64,000 bases of DNA from Skermanella rosea (lineage in GTDB: Bacteria > Pseudomonadota > Alphaproteobacteria > Azospirillales > Azospirillaceae): the NCBI RefSeq assembly GCF_016806835.2, contig NZ_CP086111.1, positions 736,001 to 800,000 of the forward strand, given 5' to 3'. A program made the position numbers and the translations under genes. Below the pieces are notes generated by a model. The model searched no databases, was not told the DNA's origin, and saw only the letters and a program-made list of their open reading frames with translations. Of the stretch, positions 35,101 to 43,659 are shown piece by piece. The first letter of the stretch is position 1. Every line of letters starts with the position of its first letter.

Positions 35101-35937
35101 ATGTCACTCGCCTACGTCATCACCGCCTACAAGCAGCCGTCGCAGTTCGCCCGGCTGATCGATGCGCTGTGGCATCCCGACGATCACTTCGCGATCCATG
35201 TCGACGCCAAGACCCCTCCCGAGGTCCACCGGGAGTTCGCCCGCGTCGCCGAAGGGCGCTCCAACATCGTCTTCGTGAAGCCCGTGCCGGTGTACTGGGG
35301 CGGCTTCGGCCTGTGCCAGGCCGAGTGGGAAGCGATGAACGCGCTGCTCGGCCGGAAGGGCTGGACCCACATGATCAACATCACGGGCCAGGACTTCCCG
35401 CTCAGGACCCGGGACGAGATGCTGGCCGGATTGGCGGCCCGGCCGGGCGTCAACCACATGCGCGTGCATCCGCTGGCGGATACCAAGCCGCATTTCCGGC
35501 GGCGCTTCCGGTGGGTCTGCGTCGAGATGGGCGGCAAGCTGCGGCGCCTGCCGATCCCCTATCCCAAGCCCCGGACATTCCGGAACGAATGGTACGGCGA
35601 CGGCTGGCATATCCTGACGCGCGCATTCTGCGAGTGGGCGGCGGCGGCGCCGGTCGCCCACGACATCCTGCGCTGGTTCCGCCGCGTCAAGCATCCGCAT
35701 GAATCCTGGTTCCAGACCATGATGATGTCGAGCCCGTTCGCCGGCACGGTGGACCGGGACAACAAGCGGATGATCAAGTGGGTGCGCAACTCCGGCAATC
35801 CCAAGGTCCTGACCATGGACGACCTGCCGGACCTCCTGGCCTCGCCGGCGTTCTTCGCCCGCAAGTTCGACGAGACGGTCGATGCCGATGTCCTGAAGGT
35901 CCTCGCCGACCGGCTGCGCACCCTGGTCCCGGCCTGA
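35101..35937 (+). CDS. GT14-type beta-1,6-N-acetylglucosaminyltransferase-like protein
   Basis: 278 aa. It resembles the core-2/I-branching enzyme family: YVITAYKQPSQFARLIDAL, FAIHVDAKTP, NITGQDFPLRT (the GQDFPL motif) and HPHESWFQTMMMSSPF. Bacterial members add branching GlcNAc or xylose-type residues; donor unverified. Third gene of the GT4-GT4-GT14 run. Confidence 0.85.
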   Translation: MSLAYVITAYKQPSQFARLIDALWHPDDHFAIHVDAKTPPEVHREFARVAEGRSNIVFVKPVPVYWGGFGLCQAEWEAMNALLGRKGWTHMINITGQDFPLRTRDEMLAGLAARPGVNHMRVHPLADTKPHFRRRFRWVCVEMGGKLRRLPIPYPKPRTFRNEWYGDGWHILTRAFCEWAAAAPVAHDILRWFRRVKHPHESWFQTMMMSSPFAGTVDRDNKRMIKWVRNSGNPKVLTMDDLPDLLASPAFFARKFDETVDADVLKVLADRLRTLVPA

Positions 35938-36162
35938 ATCCCGGCCGCCCGCGCGGCACTGTCCAGCTTTCCTTGACGGCGTCCACGCGACTGGACCGGT
36001 CGCGGAGCCTCCCGGCCGACGCCACCCGAGGATTCCCGTGGCCGCCCGCGCGCCGGACGGGGTAACCCCGAATTGGCACGGCGCTTGCTCCATAGGAAAT
36101 GCCGGCGGAGAAGCCGCTGGGCCCAGCGATCCACAAAACCTTTCATAGGTCGGGAGATTCAC

Positions 36163-36411
36163 ATGAGCACCAATGTTGGTATCGAGCAGAGCGGCAAGGC
36201 CGGTGGCGACGCTCTCGGTTACTCGGGTTCGACCTCGACGGGCCTGGGCGGCAGCGCCAGCGGCATCGCGTCGGCCGGCGGCCTGGGCTTCAACACGGCC
36301 GGCGCCTCGGCCACCGGCGGTGACGCCCTCTCCGGCTCGACCGCGGCGGGCGCGCTCGGCGGCGACGTCAGCGACAACACCCAGATCGGGTCGATCTCCA
36401 TCAATTCCTGA
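36163..36411 (+). CDS. Small Gly/Ser/Ala-rich protein, 82 aa
   Basis: ATG 36163 with CGGGAG upstream; a terminator follows directly. Almost the whole protein is Gly, Ser, Ala and Thr with imperfect repeats (GGDALGYSGSTSTGLGG, GGDALSGSTAAGALGGD) and ends SDNTQIGSISINS. No Cys, no signal peptide, no membrane helix. Own ribosome site and terminator suggest a separately and perhaps strongly expressed gene. Composition suggests a flexible or fibril-forming surface or matrix protein; no family recognised. Confidence 0.7.
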   Translation: MSTNVGIEQSGKAGGDALGYSGSTSTGLGGSASGIASAGGLGFNTAGASATGGDALSGSTAAGALGGDVSDNTQIGSISINS

Positions 36412-36441
36412 TGGGCGAATCCCGGTTCCCCGGGATCTGCG

Positions 36442-36474
36442 AAAGGGGCGCGGCTTGATGGCCGCGCCCTTTTT
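36442..36474 (+). terminator. intrinsic terminator after the Gly-rich gene
   Basis: AAAGGGGCGCGGC pairs with GCCGCGCCCTTTTT (one bulged G) around TTGATG, with a five-T run. It ends about 30 bases after the stop codon. Confidence 0.8.
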
Positions 36475-36490
36475 GCTTGGGCCCGCCGCC

Positions 36491-38074
36491 CTACGACACG
36501 GCGCGGCGGGTAGACGGCCCGGCGGGAGCATAGCCTTCGGCATGGTTCCGCCCGCCGGCCAGCGCCATCTCCTTGAGCCAGCCGGCGGCGCAGATCCACG
36601 ACACGGCGATGCAGGGCCAGATCGGCACCAGGTACCGCACGCCGCCGACATCGCCCAGCGCGGTCATGGTGATGGTCCCGCCATACAGGATCGCGCAGGA
36701 GCCGATCATCTGGATTTCCCAGCTGACCGGCCGGCGCCGGACCATGGTGACCACCATCACCAAGGCTGCGCCGATGCCGATGACGTAGAAGCCGTAATAG
36801 ACGGCCCGGAACGCGATCACCGTCGCGGTGCCCCGCTGCTCGGTGCCGATGCCGACCTCCATCTTCAGCAGCCGCGGCCCCGCCTCGTATTCCCAGCTCT
36901 CGTCGCCGTCATAAGGCCACGGAGCCTGACGCTCGACGTCGGCGCGGGCGGCCTCCGCCTCCGAAGCGGTCATGATCGGGGCGAGGGTCACCAGCGCCAT
37001 GAACTCCCGGAACGAGAGCTCCAGGTAGCCGAGGGGGTCCTTCTCCACGATCGCGCCGGCGATGTCGCGGACATGGAGTTCGCGGTCCCAGCCGTCGGCA
37101 TGGCCGTGGCGTTCCCGATAGGTCGGGAACAGGACGCCGAAGCGCAGGTAGTTCACGTAGGTCTGCGAGACCAGCGTCCGGGCCCGCGGGTCCTCCATGC
37201 GGTCCAGCCGGGTGACGACCGGCTCCATGATGGCCGCCAGCTCGGCCACATCGTCCTGGAGCGGCGTTCCGGCGAAATCGTCGACATGCTTCGGCGCCAG
37301 CAGCATGGCCTTGCCCAGCAGGCCGGTGCCGTGGTTGCTGTTCGTCCCGGTGAAGCCGTGGACCGCGTAATTGACCGCGTTGATGGAGCCGTAGCTGACC
37401 AGCGCGGCGACCGCGATGGAGGCCGCCATGCGGATCGGGCTGACCCGCAGGGCCAGCCAGGCATAGACCGCCACCACCGCCAGGAAGGGCAGGTAGACCT
37501 GCCCGGCCGGCCGGATCACGATGTTGAAGACGGCGACCGCGCAGATCACGGCGAACCAGGACAGCCGGCGCGTCCGGTAGAACTGGAGCAGGGCGCCCAG
37601 CGCCACCATGGCCGAGGAGGTGATCAGCGATTCGGTGACGGCGATGAAGTTGTAGGTGGTGGTGACGATGTTGCCGTAGAGCAGGACCGTCAGCGCCAGG
37701 GTCAGGGCCAGCGAGCGCGACGCGCTAAGCACGGTCAGCGCCAGGAAGACGCTGGACGCGAAGTAGAGGGCGGTCTGCACCACGACCGACGTGATCCTGA
37801 CGTCGCCGATCGCCTGCATCATCACCAGGAACGTCGGGTAGCCGAACACCCGGAGCGGGGAGAAGGCGAGGTAGTCGCGGGTGTCCGCGGCGATCACCTC
37901 GCGCTTGCCGGCCAGCAGGTAGGCCATGGCCAGGGTCAGCGTCAGGGCGAGGACGACGACCGCCACCCGTGCCCAGCGGCTGCGCGCCAGCGCGGCATCC
38001 AGGTGCAGGATACGGGTCAGCGGGCTGGGGGTCTCGAAGCGCGGCATGGCGGCTTTCGCATTTGATTTCCGCAC
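36491..38074 (-). CDS. Polytopic membrane protein, GT-C-like
   Basis: 527 aa with about ten hydrophobic helices. A first helix near residues 35-55 is followed by a loop holding ADTRDYLAFSPLRVFGYPTF, whose Asp-containing first periplasmic loop resembles GT-C mannosyltransferase-like enzymes. No definite family. A long soluble region (about 250-400) lies between helices. Start uncertain: ATG 38074 or 38047, neither with a strong ribosome site. Probably part of envelope polysaccharide assembly by location. Confidence 0.72.
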   Translation of the reverse strand: MRKSNAKAAMPRFETPSPLTRILHLDAALARSRWARVAVVVLALTLTLAMAYLLAGKREVIAADTRDYLAFSPLRVFGYPTFLVMMQAIGDVRITSVVVQTALYFASSVFLALTVLSASRSLALTLALTVLLYGNIVTTTYNFIAVTESLITSSAMVALGALLQFYRTRRLSWFAVICAVAVFNIVIRPAGQVYLPFLAVVAVYAWLALRVSPIRMAASIAVAALVSYGSINAVNYAVHGFTGTNSNHGTGLLGKAMLLAPKHVDDFAGTPLQDDVAELAAIMEPVVTRLDRMEDPRARTLVSQTYVNYLRFGVLFPTYRERHGHADGWDRELHVRDIAGAIVEKDPLGYLELSFREFMALVTLAPIMTASEAEAARADVERQAPWPYDGDESWEYEAGPRLLKMEVGIGTEQRGTATVIAFRAVYYGFYVIGIGAALVMVVTMVRRRPVSWEIQMIGSCAILYGGTITMTALGDVGGVRYLVPIWPCIAVSWICAAGWLKEMALAGGRNHAEGYAPAGPSTRRAVS

Positions 38075-38114
38075 GGGTGCGGAAAAGGGTTCTTCATACG
38101 ACTTTCACAGTATT

Positions 38115-38138
38115 CGGCAGTCCTCGCGAGGACTGCCG
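38115..38138. promoter_or_regulatory. perfect 24-bp palindrome upstream of the GT-C-like gene
   Basis: CGGCAGTCCTCG followed directly by its reverse complement CGAGGACTGCCG. It lies about 40 bases upstream of the gene start and could be an operator or a 5'-UTR hairpin. Confidence 0.5.
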
Positions 38139-38272
38139 GTCTATGGGTACCCTCTGCTTCGCTCCAGGGAAAGTCGCTTCCCGGAATTCTCAAGGGGTAG
38201 TACGGGCGCTTGCGCCGCGATATTTGGGGAGCGGGACCAATCTTCGCCGTGCCGGGCGGTGGAAACGCGAAA

Positions 38273-38296
38273 GGGGCACCGCTGCTGCGGTGCCCC
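38273..38296 (-). terminator. terminator of sspB
   Basis: A ten-base perfect stem (GGGGCACCGC and GCGGTGCCCC) with a four-base loop, followed on the minus strand by TTTCG. It lies about 60 bases after the sspB stop. Confidence 0.65.
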
Positions 38297-38357
38297 TGCC
38301 TATCCTCGCGATCATGTCTTCGTGGTCCGGCCCTTGCGGCCCGGCCACGACGCGGTG

Positions 38358-38864
38358 TTACTTCTTGCGGAAGGAGTCCAGGGCCACGACCTGGCCCATT
38401 TTGCCGTCATCGGCCTGCTTGGCGCCTCCGGCCTTGGCCGCCTGGCGCTCGGCCTCCTCGGTCACTTCCTCCTCGATCTCCTCCATGCTCGTCGGGCCTT
38501 CCTGGCTGCTCAGCGGCTGGAACTGGAGCGCGAAGGTGACGGAGGGATCGGCGAAGGTGGTGATCGCCGCGAACGGGATGATCAGCCGCTCATGCGCGTT
38601 GTTGAAGCTCAGCGTCACGCCGAATTTCTCGTCCTCGACCTCCAGCCCGTAGAACTGGTACTGGAGCACGATGGTCATCTCGGAGGGATACTGGCCGCGC
38701 AGGTAGTCGGGGATCTGGACGCCCGCGTCGTTGGTGCGGAAGGTCAGGTAGAAGTGATGGTTGCCCGGCAGACCGCGTTCGGCCGCCTGGCGCAGGGCTT
38801 CCCGAACGACACCGCGCAGGGCGTTCTCGACCATCTTGTCGTATCGCAGGTACTCGGTTGCCAT
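38358..38864 (-). CDS. sspB: ClpXP specificity-enhancing factor SspB (alphaproteobacterial)
   Basis: 168-aa adaptor that delivers ssrA-tagged and other substrates to ClpXP. The substrate-binding core is seen as HHFYLTFRTNDAGVQIPDYLRGQYPSEMTIVLQYQFYGLEV and FNNAHERLIIPFAAITTFADPSV; a disordered acidic linker follows, and the C-terminal ClpX-binding tail is GQVVALDSFRKK. Stand-alone. Confidence 0.93.
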   Translation of the reverse strand: MATEYLRYDKMVENALRGVVREALRQAAERGLPGNHHFYLTFRTNDAGVQIPDYLRGQYPSEMTIVLQYQFYGLEVEDEKFGVTLSFNNAHERLIIPFAAITTFADPSVTFALQFQPLSSQEGPTSMEEIEEEVTEEAERQAAKAGGAKQADDGKMGQVVALDSFRKK

Positions 38865-39352
38865 TACGGGCGCCGCCTCAACCTTTAATCAAATCGCTGC
38901 CGGACACAGCATCAAATGAAGTGGGGGGCTTCTGTTGCCCGGCGCCCCCCGGACCGCGCTTACCCATGGTTAGGCAGCGAGAGCCATACGGTTGTCGTTG
39001 GCACTTGTAAAATCAGCCCGATAACGGCGGTACCATGCCGGGCGAAAATCATGCCTTTACCACGCGCGTCGATCCTGATTCGCCCCCGTAGGCCTGCCCG
39101 TCCGGTACCGGCGGACAGATGGATCTGGTGGAGGCGCCGGGTGCCGCCCCCGGGTCCGCAACGCTTATTCCACATGACGTTTATCGCCATAGCCGGGTGC
39201 TACCCGACAGTTCGAATATAGGCTCTGCGATCGTGAGAATAAAGGGGCGATGTTGCGGGGAGCCGCCCCGGGGTCCGCGACATTCCCGCTCGCTATGGTC
39301 TCGGACAAGTCCAGGCGCTAGAGTGCGGCCGTCAACGAACGCCGGAGATAAC
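38865..39352. other. 488-base intergenic region before thyX
   Basis: Divergent promoter region of sspB and thyX. I see no convincing gene, RNA or strong repeat; short reading frames here lack any family resemblance. Confidence 0.4.
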
Positions 39353-40297
39353 ATGCCGCTTACCCCGGAACAGCGCGACGAGATCGCCCACCTGCGCAGC
39401 GAGGCCGTGCCGACCCGGCGCGCCACCGTGCCCGCGCTGGAGGACATCCTCTACGAGGCCTTCCCCGTGCTCGACCACGGTTTCGTGCGCGTGATCGACT
39501 ACATGGGGGACGATTCGGCGGTGGTCCAGGCGGCCCGCGTGTCCTACGGCCGCGGCACCCGGAAGGTCAGCGAGGATGCCGGCCTGATCCGCTACCTGAT
39601 GCGGCACTGGCATTCGACCCCGTTCGAGATGTGCGAGATCAAGTACCACGTCAAGCTGCCGATCTTCGTGGCGCGGCAGTGGATCCGCCACCGTACGGCC
39701 AACGTCAACGAGTACAGCGCGCGCTACTCGATCCTGGACAAGGAGTTCTACGTCCCGGCGCCCCAGCACCTGTCCGCGCAGAGCACCGTCAACCGTCAGG
39801 GCCGCGGCGAGGTGCTTCAGGGCGACGAGGCGGCCCGCGTCATGGACCTGCTGCGCGAGGACAGCGAGCGGGCCTACCGCGGCTATGCCGAGATGCTGAA
39901 CCAGGACGAGGACGGGGCTCCCCTCGACCCGTCGCGCTCGGGGCTGGCGCGCGAGCTGGCGCGGATGAACCTGTCCCTGAACTACTATACGCAGTGGTAC
40001 TGGAAGGTGGATCTGCACAACCTGATGCATTTCCTGCGGCTGCGCGCCGACAGCCATGCCCAGTACGAGATCCGGGCCTATGCCGACGTCATGATCGACA
40101 TCCTGGAACGCTGGGTTCCCCTGACCGCGGACGCGTTCCGGGAATACCGGCTGGGCGGGGCGAACCTGTCGGCGACCGGCCTCGCCATCGTCCGGCGCAT
40201 GCTCTCCGGCGAGACCGTCGCCCAGGCGGACAGCGGCCTGAGCAAGCGGGAATGGCGCGAGCTGATGGAGCAACTCGGCCGTTCCCCGGAGCTTTAA
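39353..40297 (+). CDS. thyX: FAD-dependent thymidylate synthase ThyX
   Basis: 314 aa from ATG 39353 (CGGAG upstream). It makes dTMP from dUMP using FAD and methylene-tetrahydrofolate. The ThyX signature [14 protein letters not shown] is present (Asn replaces the Ser of the textbook RHRxxSxNExSxRY). [16 protein letters not shown] near the C-terminus and HSTPFEMCE are further family marks. Confidence 0.95.
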   Translation: MPLTPEQRDEIAHLRSEAVPTRRATVPALEDILYEAFPVLDHGFVRVIDYMGDDSAVVQAARVSYGRGTRKVSEDAGLIRYLMRHWHSTPFEMCEIKYHVKLPIFVARQWIRHRTANVNEYSARYSILDKEFYVPAPQHLSAQSTVNRQGRGEVLQGDEAARVMDLLREDSERAYRGYAEMLNQDEDGAPLDPSRSGLARELARMNLSLNYYTQWYWKVDLHNLMHFLRLRADSHAQYEIRAYADVMIDILERWVPLTADAFREYRLGGANLSATGLAIVRRMLSGETVAQADSGLSKREWRELMEQLGRSPEL

Positions 40298-40327
40298 GGG
40301 GATAGAAGGTCCCCAGGAGGAAGCAAG

Positions 40328-41311
40328 ATGAAGATCTCCCGCATCGCCGGGGCCGCCTTGGCGCTGGCGTGCCTCGGCGCCGTGCCGGCCCTGGCCCCGG
40401 CCCAGGCGCAAGTCCAGAGCAAGAGCGTCGCGGTCACCGCGATCGTCGAGCATCCGGCGCTGGACGCCGTCCGCGACGGCGTCCGCGACGAACTGGCCGA
40501 GCAGGGCTGGAAACCCGGCGATACCCTGCGGTTCGACTACCAGAGCGCCCAGGGCAATCCCGGCACGGCGGTCCAGATCGCGCGCCAGTTCGTCGGGCAG
40601 GCGCCCGACGTGATCGTGCCGATCTCCACCCCGTCGGCCCAGGCCGTGGTGTCGGCGGCGCGGGACATCCCGGTCGTGTTCACCGCGGTGACCGATCCGC
40701 TCGGCGCCCAGCTCGTCCGCGACCTTTCGAAGCCGGGCCGGAACGTGACCGGCCTGTCCGACCTGTCGCCGGTGGCCGACCACCTGGCGCTGATCCGGGA
40801 GATCATGCCCGACGCCAAACGGCTGGGCTTCCCGTACAATCCGGGGGAGCCGAACTCGGTGACCCTGCTGGAGCTGGTGAAGAAGCTGGCGCCTGATCAC
40901 GGCTTTTCCGTCGTCGAGGCGCCGGCCACCCGTTCGGCCGACGTGCAGGGGGCGGCGCGCGGGCTGGTCGGCCGGGTCGACGCAATCTACATGCCGACCG
41001 ACAACACCGTCGTCTCGGCCCTGGAAGCCCTGCTGATCGTGGGCGCGCAGAACAAGCTGCCGGTCTTCACGGCCGACACCGACAGCGTCCAGCGCGGCGC
41101 CGTCGCGACCGTCGGCTTCAATTACTATCAGGTCGGGCGCCAGACCGGGCAGATCGTCGCCCGGATCCTGAAGGGCGAGAATCCGGGGGACATTCCCGTG
41201 AAGTCGGCGGAGGGAACGGACCTGTACGTCAATCCCAAGGCCGCGGCGGCGATGGGCATCGCCCTTCCCGAGAGCGTGGTCGCCCGGGCCAGCAAGGTCG
41301 TCGGCCAGTGA
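40328..41311 (+). CDS. ABC transporter substrate-binding protein
   Basis: 327 aa periplasmic protein with a signal peptide (1-27, ending AQAQ). It has the ABC_sub_bind (pfam04392-like) features VTAIVEHPALDAVRDG, STPSAQAVVSA, DIPVVFTAVTDPLGAQLV and GLSDLSPVADHLALI. Such proteins bind small molecules such as tryptophan or other hydrophobic ligands; the ligand here is unknown. First of a three-gene operon. Confidence 0.9.
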   Translation: MKISRIAGAALALACLGAVPALAPAQAQVQSKSVAVTAIVEHPALDAVRDGVRDELAEQGWKPGDTLRFDYQSAQGNPGTAVQIARQFVGQAPDVIVPISTPSAQAVVSAARDIPVVFTAVTDPLGAQLVRDLSKPGRNVTGLSDLSPVADHLALIREIMPDAKRLGFPYNPGEPNSVTLLELVKKLAPDHGFSVVEAPATRSADVQGAARGLVGRVDAIYMPTDNTVVSALEALLIVGAQNKLPVFTADTDSVQRGAVATVGFNYYQVGRQTGQIVARILKGENPGDIPVKSAEGTDLYVNPKAAAAMGIALPESVVARASKVVGQ

Positions 41312-41335
41312 GGATTTCGAATCGATGACCCTGGC

Positions 41336-42250
41336 ATGAGCACCGTAGCCCTGCTGGGCGCCGCGGAACTGGGGCTGGTCTTCGCCCTGGTCGCCCTCGG
41401 CGTCTTCCTGTCGTTCCGCGTCCTCGACTTTCCCGACCTGACCGTGGACGGCAGCTTCCCGCTGGGCGCCGCCGTCGCCGCGACCCTGATCGTGGCGGGC
41501 TGGAACCCGTGGCTCGCCACCGGGACCGCCATGGCGGCGGGCGCGCTGGCCGGGATCGTCACCGCCACCCTGAACGTGCGCTTCAGGATCCTGCACCTGC
41601 TGGCCAGCATCCTGACCATGATCGCGCTGTTCTCGGTCAACCTGCGCATCATGGGCCGGCCGAACGTCGCGATCATCATCCAGGACACGGTGCTGACGCC
41701 GTTCTACGGGCTCGGCCTGTCCGACGCGGTGCTCCGGCCGCTGTTCGTGCTGGTCGTGGTCGCCGTCGTGGTGGCGCTGCTTGCCCGGTTCCTCGGCAGC
41801 GAGTTCGGGCTCGCCATGCGGGCGACCGGGGTCAACGCCCGGATGGCGCGGGCCCAGGGCGTCTCGACCGACCTGCACATCTATGCCGGGATGGCGCTGA
41901 GCAACGCGCTGGTGGCCCTGGCCGGCGCCCTGTTCGCCCAGACCAACGGCTTCGCCGACGTGACCAGCGGGATCGGCACCATCGTGATCGGCCTGGCGGC
42001 CGTCATCGTCGGCGAGACGGTGGTTCGCAGCCGGGTGATCCTGTGGGCGCTGGTCGGCTGCGTCGTCGGCTCCATCCTGTACCGGATCGCGATCCAGGTG
42101 GCGCTGAACGCCGACTTCATCGGGCTCCAGGCGTCCGACCTGAACCTGGTGACGGCCCTGCTGGTGGCCGGCGCGCTGATCCTGCCGCGCCTGCGCAATC
42201 CCCTCCGGGCCGGAAGACAGGAGCCCGGAACACAGGGAACTGCGCGATGA
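41336..42250 (+). CDS. ABC transporter permease
   Basis: 304-aa multispan permease of the branched-chain/ribose type: FRVLDFPDLTVDGSFPLGAA, FLGSEFGLAMRATGVNARMA (coupling-helix region) and GLAAVIVGETVV. It overlaps the ATPase gene by four bases. Confidence 0.9.
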   Translation: MSTVALLGAAELGLVFALVALGVFLSFRVLDFPDLTVDGSFPLGAAVAATLIVAGWNPWLATGTAMAAGALAGIVTATLNVRFRILHLLASILTMIALFSVNLRIMGRPNVAIIIQDTVLTPFYGLGLSDAVLRPLFVLVVVAVVVALLARFLGSEFGLAMRATGVNARMARAQGVSTDLHIYAGMALSNALVALAGALFAQTNGFADVTSGIGTIVIGLAAVIVGETVVRSRVILWALVGCVVGSILYRIAIQVALNADFIGLQASDLNLVTALLVAGALILPRLRNPLRAGRQEPGTQGTAR

Positions 42251-43041
42251 TCGAGGTCAGGGACCTGCACGTCACCTTCGGCCGGGGCACGCCGCTGGAG
42301 AAGCACGCGCTGCGCGGCATCGACCTGACGATCCCGGGCGGCCAGTTCGTCACCGTGATCGGCTCCAACGGGGCTGGCAAATCGACCGTCCTGGGCTCGC
42401 TGGCCGGCGACGTCATCGCCGAGCGCGGCACCGTCGCGATCGACGGCACCGACGTGACCCGCTGGCCCACGCCGCGCCGCGCCGGGCTGGTCGCCCGGGT
42501 CTTCCAGGACCCCATGGCGGGCACCTGCGCCACCCTGTCGATCGAGGAGAACATGGCGCTCGCCGCAGCAAGGGGCCGGCGGCGCGGGCTGGGTCCCGCC
42601 GTCGGGCAGGGCCAGCGCGCCGGCTTCCGCGACCGCATCGCGGAGCTGGGCCTGGGGCTGGAGAACCGGCTGAAGGACCAGATGGGCCTGCTGTCCGGCG
42701 GCCAGCGCCAAGCGGTCAGCCTGCTGATGGCGACGCTGGCGGGATCGCGGATCCTGCTGCTGGACGAACACACCGCCGCCCTCGACCCCTCGACGGCGGA
42801 CTTCGTCCTCGACCTGACCCGCCGGATCGTCGCCGGCCACGGCCTGACCACCCTGATGGTCACCCACTCCATGCGCCACGCCCTGGACCACGGCGACCGC
42901 ACGATCATGCTGCACGAGGGCAGGGTGGTGCTGGACGTCGGCGGCGAGGAACGCGCCGGCCTCGACGTGCCCGACCTGCTGGCGATGTTCAGCCGCGTCA
43001 GGGGCCAGCAGTTGGCGGACGACAGCCTGCTGATCGGGTGA
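42247..43041 (+). CDS. ABC transporter ATP-binding protein
   Basis: 264 aa. Walker A is GSNGAGKST, the signature motif is LSGGQRQAVSL, Walker B is ILLLDEHTAALD and the H-loop is MVTHSM. Together with the binding protein and permease it makes a complete importer. No neighbouring metabolic genes reveal the substrate. Confidence 0.93.
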   Translation: MIEVRDLHVTFGRGTPLEKHALRGIDLTIPGGQFVTVIGSNGAGKSTVLGSLAGDVIAERGTVAIDGTDVTRWPTPRRAGLVARVFQDPMAGTCATLSIEENMALAAARGRRRGLGPAVGQGQRAGFRDRIAELGLGLENRLKDQMGLLSGGQRQAVSLLMATLAGSRILLLDEHTAALDPSTADFVLDLTRRIVAGHGLTTLMVTHSMRHALDHGDRTIMLHEGRVVLDVGGEERAGLDVPDLLAMFSRVRGQQLADDSLLIG

Positions 43042-43322
43042 ACCTTATACGGTACATCATCGGCAGCGATATCGCCGATATGGAGTTCTGCTGGTCGGTG
43101 GGCATGCCGGTCCGCAAATCCTTCGGCGGCGGCCTTTGAAAAGTTCGCTCCACGATCCGAAGCGGCAGAGTGGAGGCACGCGTTTACTTCGGAATCGATG
43201 GCAACCATGCGGTTTTCCTGCATGGCCATCAAGGCAAGGACGATCAGAGTCACGAGATCGCGGTGGCACGCCGCAGATGGTCCGATTACCTGAGGCGCAG
43301 CGGGAAGGGGCAGAAATCATGA
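43038..43322 (+). pseudogene. Gp49/HigB-type toxin inactivated by an in-frame stop
   Basis: One frame reads DMEFCWSVGMPVRKSFGGGL, stop, KVRSTIRSGRVEARVYFGID, GNHAVFLHGHQGKDD and ARRRWSDYLRRSG. The phage Gp49/HigB family expects GLW-E/K-VRS here, so TGA at 43137-43139 replaces a probable TGG Trp codon. Everything else is in one frame and ends with an ATGA overlap onto the antitoxin start, the usual toxin-antitoxin coupling. The natural start is uncertain (GTG 43038 or ATG 43080). Unless the stop is read through, no full toxin is made. Confidence 0.72.
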
Positions 43323-43618
43323 AGGGGGAAGACATTTCTCCGATCGGCGACACTTTCGAGTCGTTCCTGGAGTCGGTAGACAGCCGGGAGGAAGTCTACA
43401 GCGCTGCCATCAAGCGCGTGATCTCATGGGAGCTTGAGGAGGCGCGCAAGGCTACCGATCTCACGAAGACCGCGATGGCGGAGGCGATGCAGACCAGCCG
43501 CAGCCAAGTGGAGCGCGTCCTCCACCCCGAGAATGTCGCGGTTTCCCTGGATGTCCTCAGCCGGGCGGCGCTTGCGGTAGGAAAGCGCCTCAAGGTGGAG
43601 CTCGTGGACGCCCCCTGA
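43319..43618 (+). CDS. XRE-type HTH antitoxin
   Basis: 99 aa from ATG 43319, overlapping the toxin remnant. The helix-turn-helix lies in ARKATDLTKTAMAEAMQTSRSQVERVLHPENVAVSLDVLSRAALAVG (about 47-92), the family pattern of antitoxins paired with Gp49-like toxins. Frame fully open, so it survives after toxin loss and may still repress its own promoter. Confidence 0.82.
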   Translation: MKGEDISPIGDTFESFLESVDSREEVYSAAIKRVISWELEEARKATDLTKTAMAEAMQTSRSQVERVLHPENVAVSLDVLSRAALAVGKRLKVELVDAP

Positions 43619-43650
43619 TTTCCGACCCGGGTACCGGGCCGGAAATCAGG
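43614..43650. terminator. strong double hairpin overlapping the antitoxin stop
   Basis: CCTGATTTCCG (43614-43624) pairs perfectly with CGGAAATCAGG (43640-43650), enclosing a second stem CCCGG/CCGGG with loop GTA. It covers the antitoxin stop codon and separates it from the convergent mrp gene. Confidence 0.75.
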
Positions 43651-43659
43651 ATGTCCCCC

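Noticed and set aside
38865-39352. Small genes before thyX
   Set aside because: Only short frames without recognisable domains or good ribosome sites.
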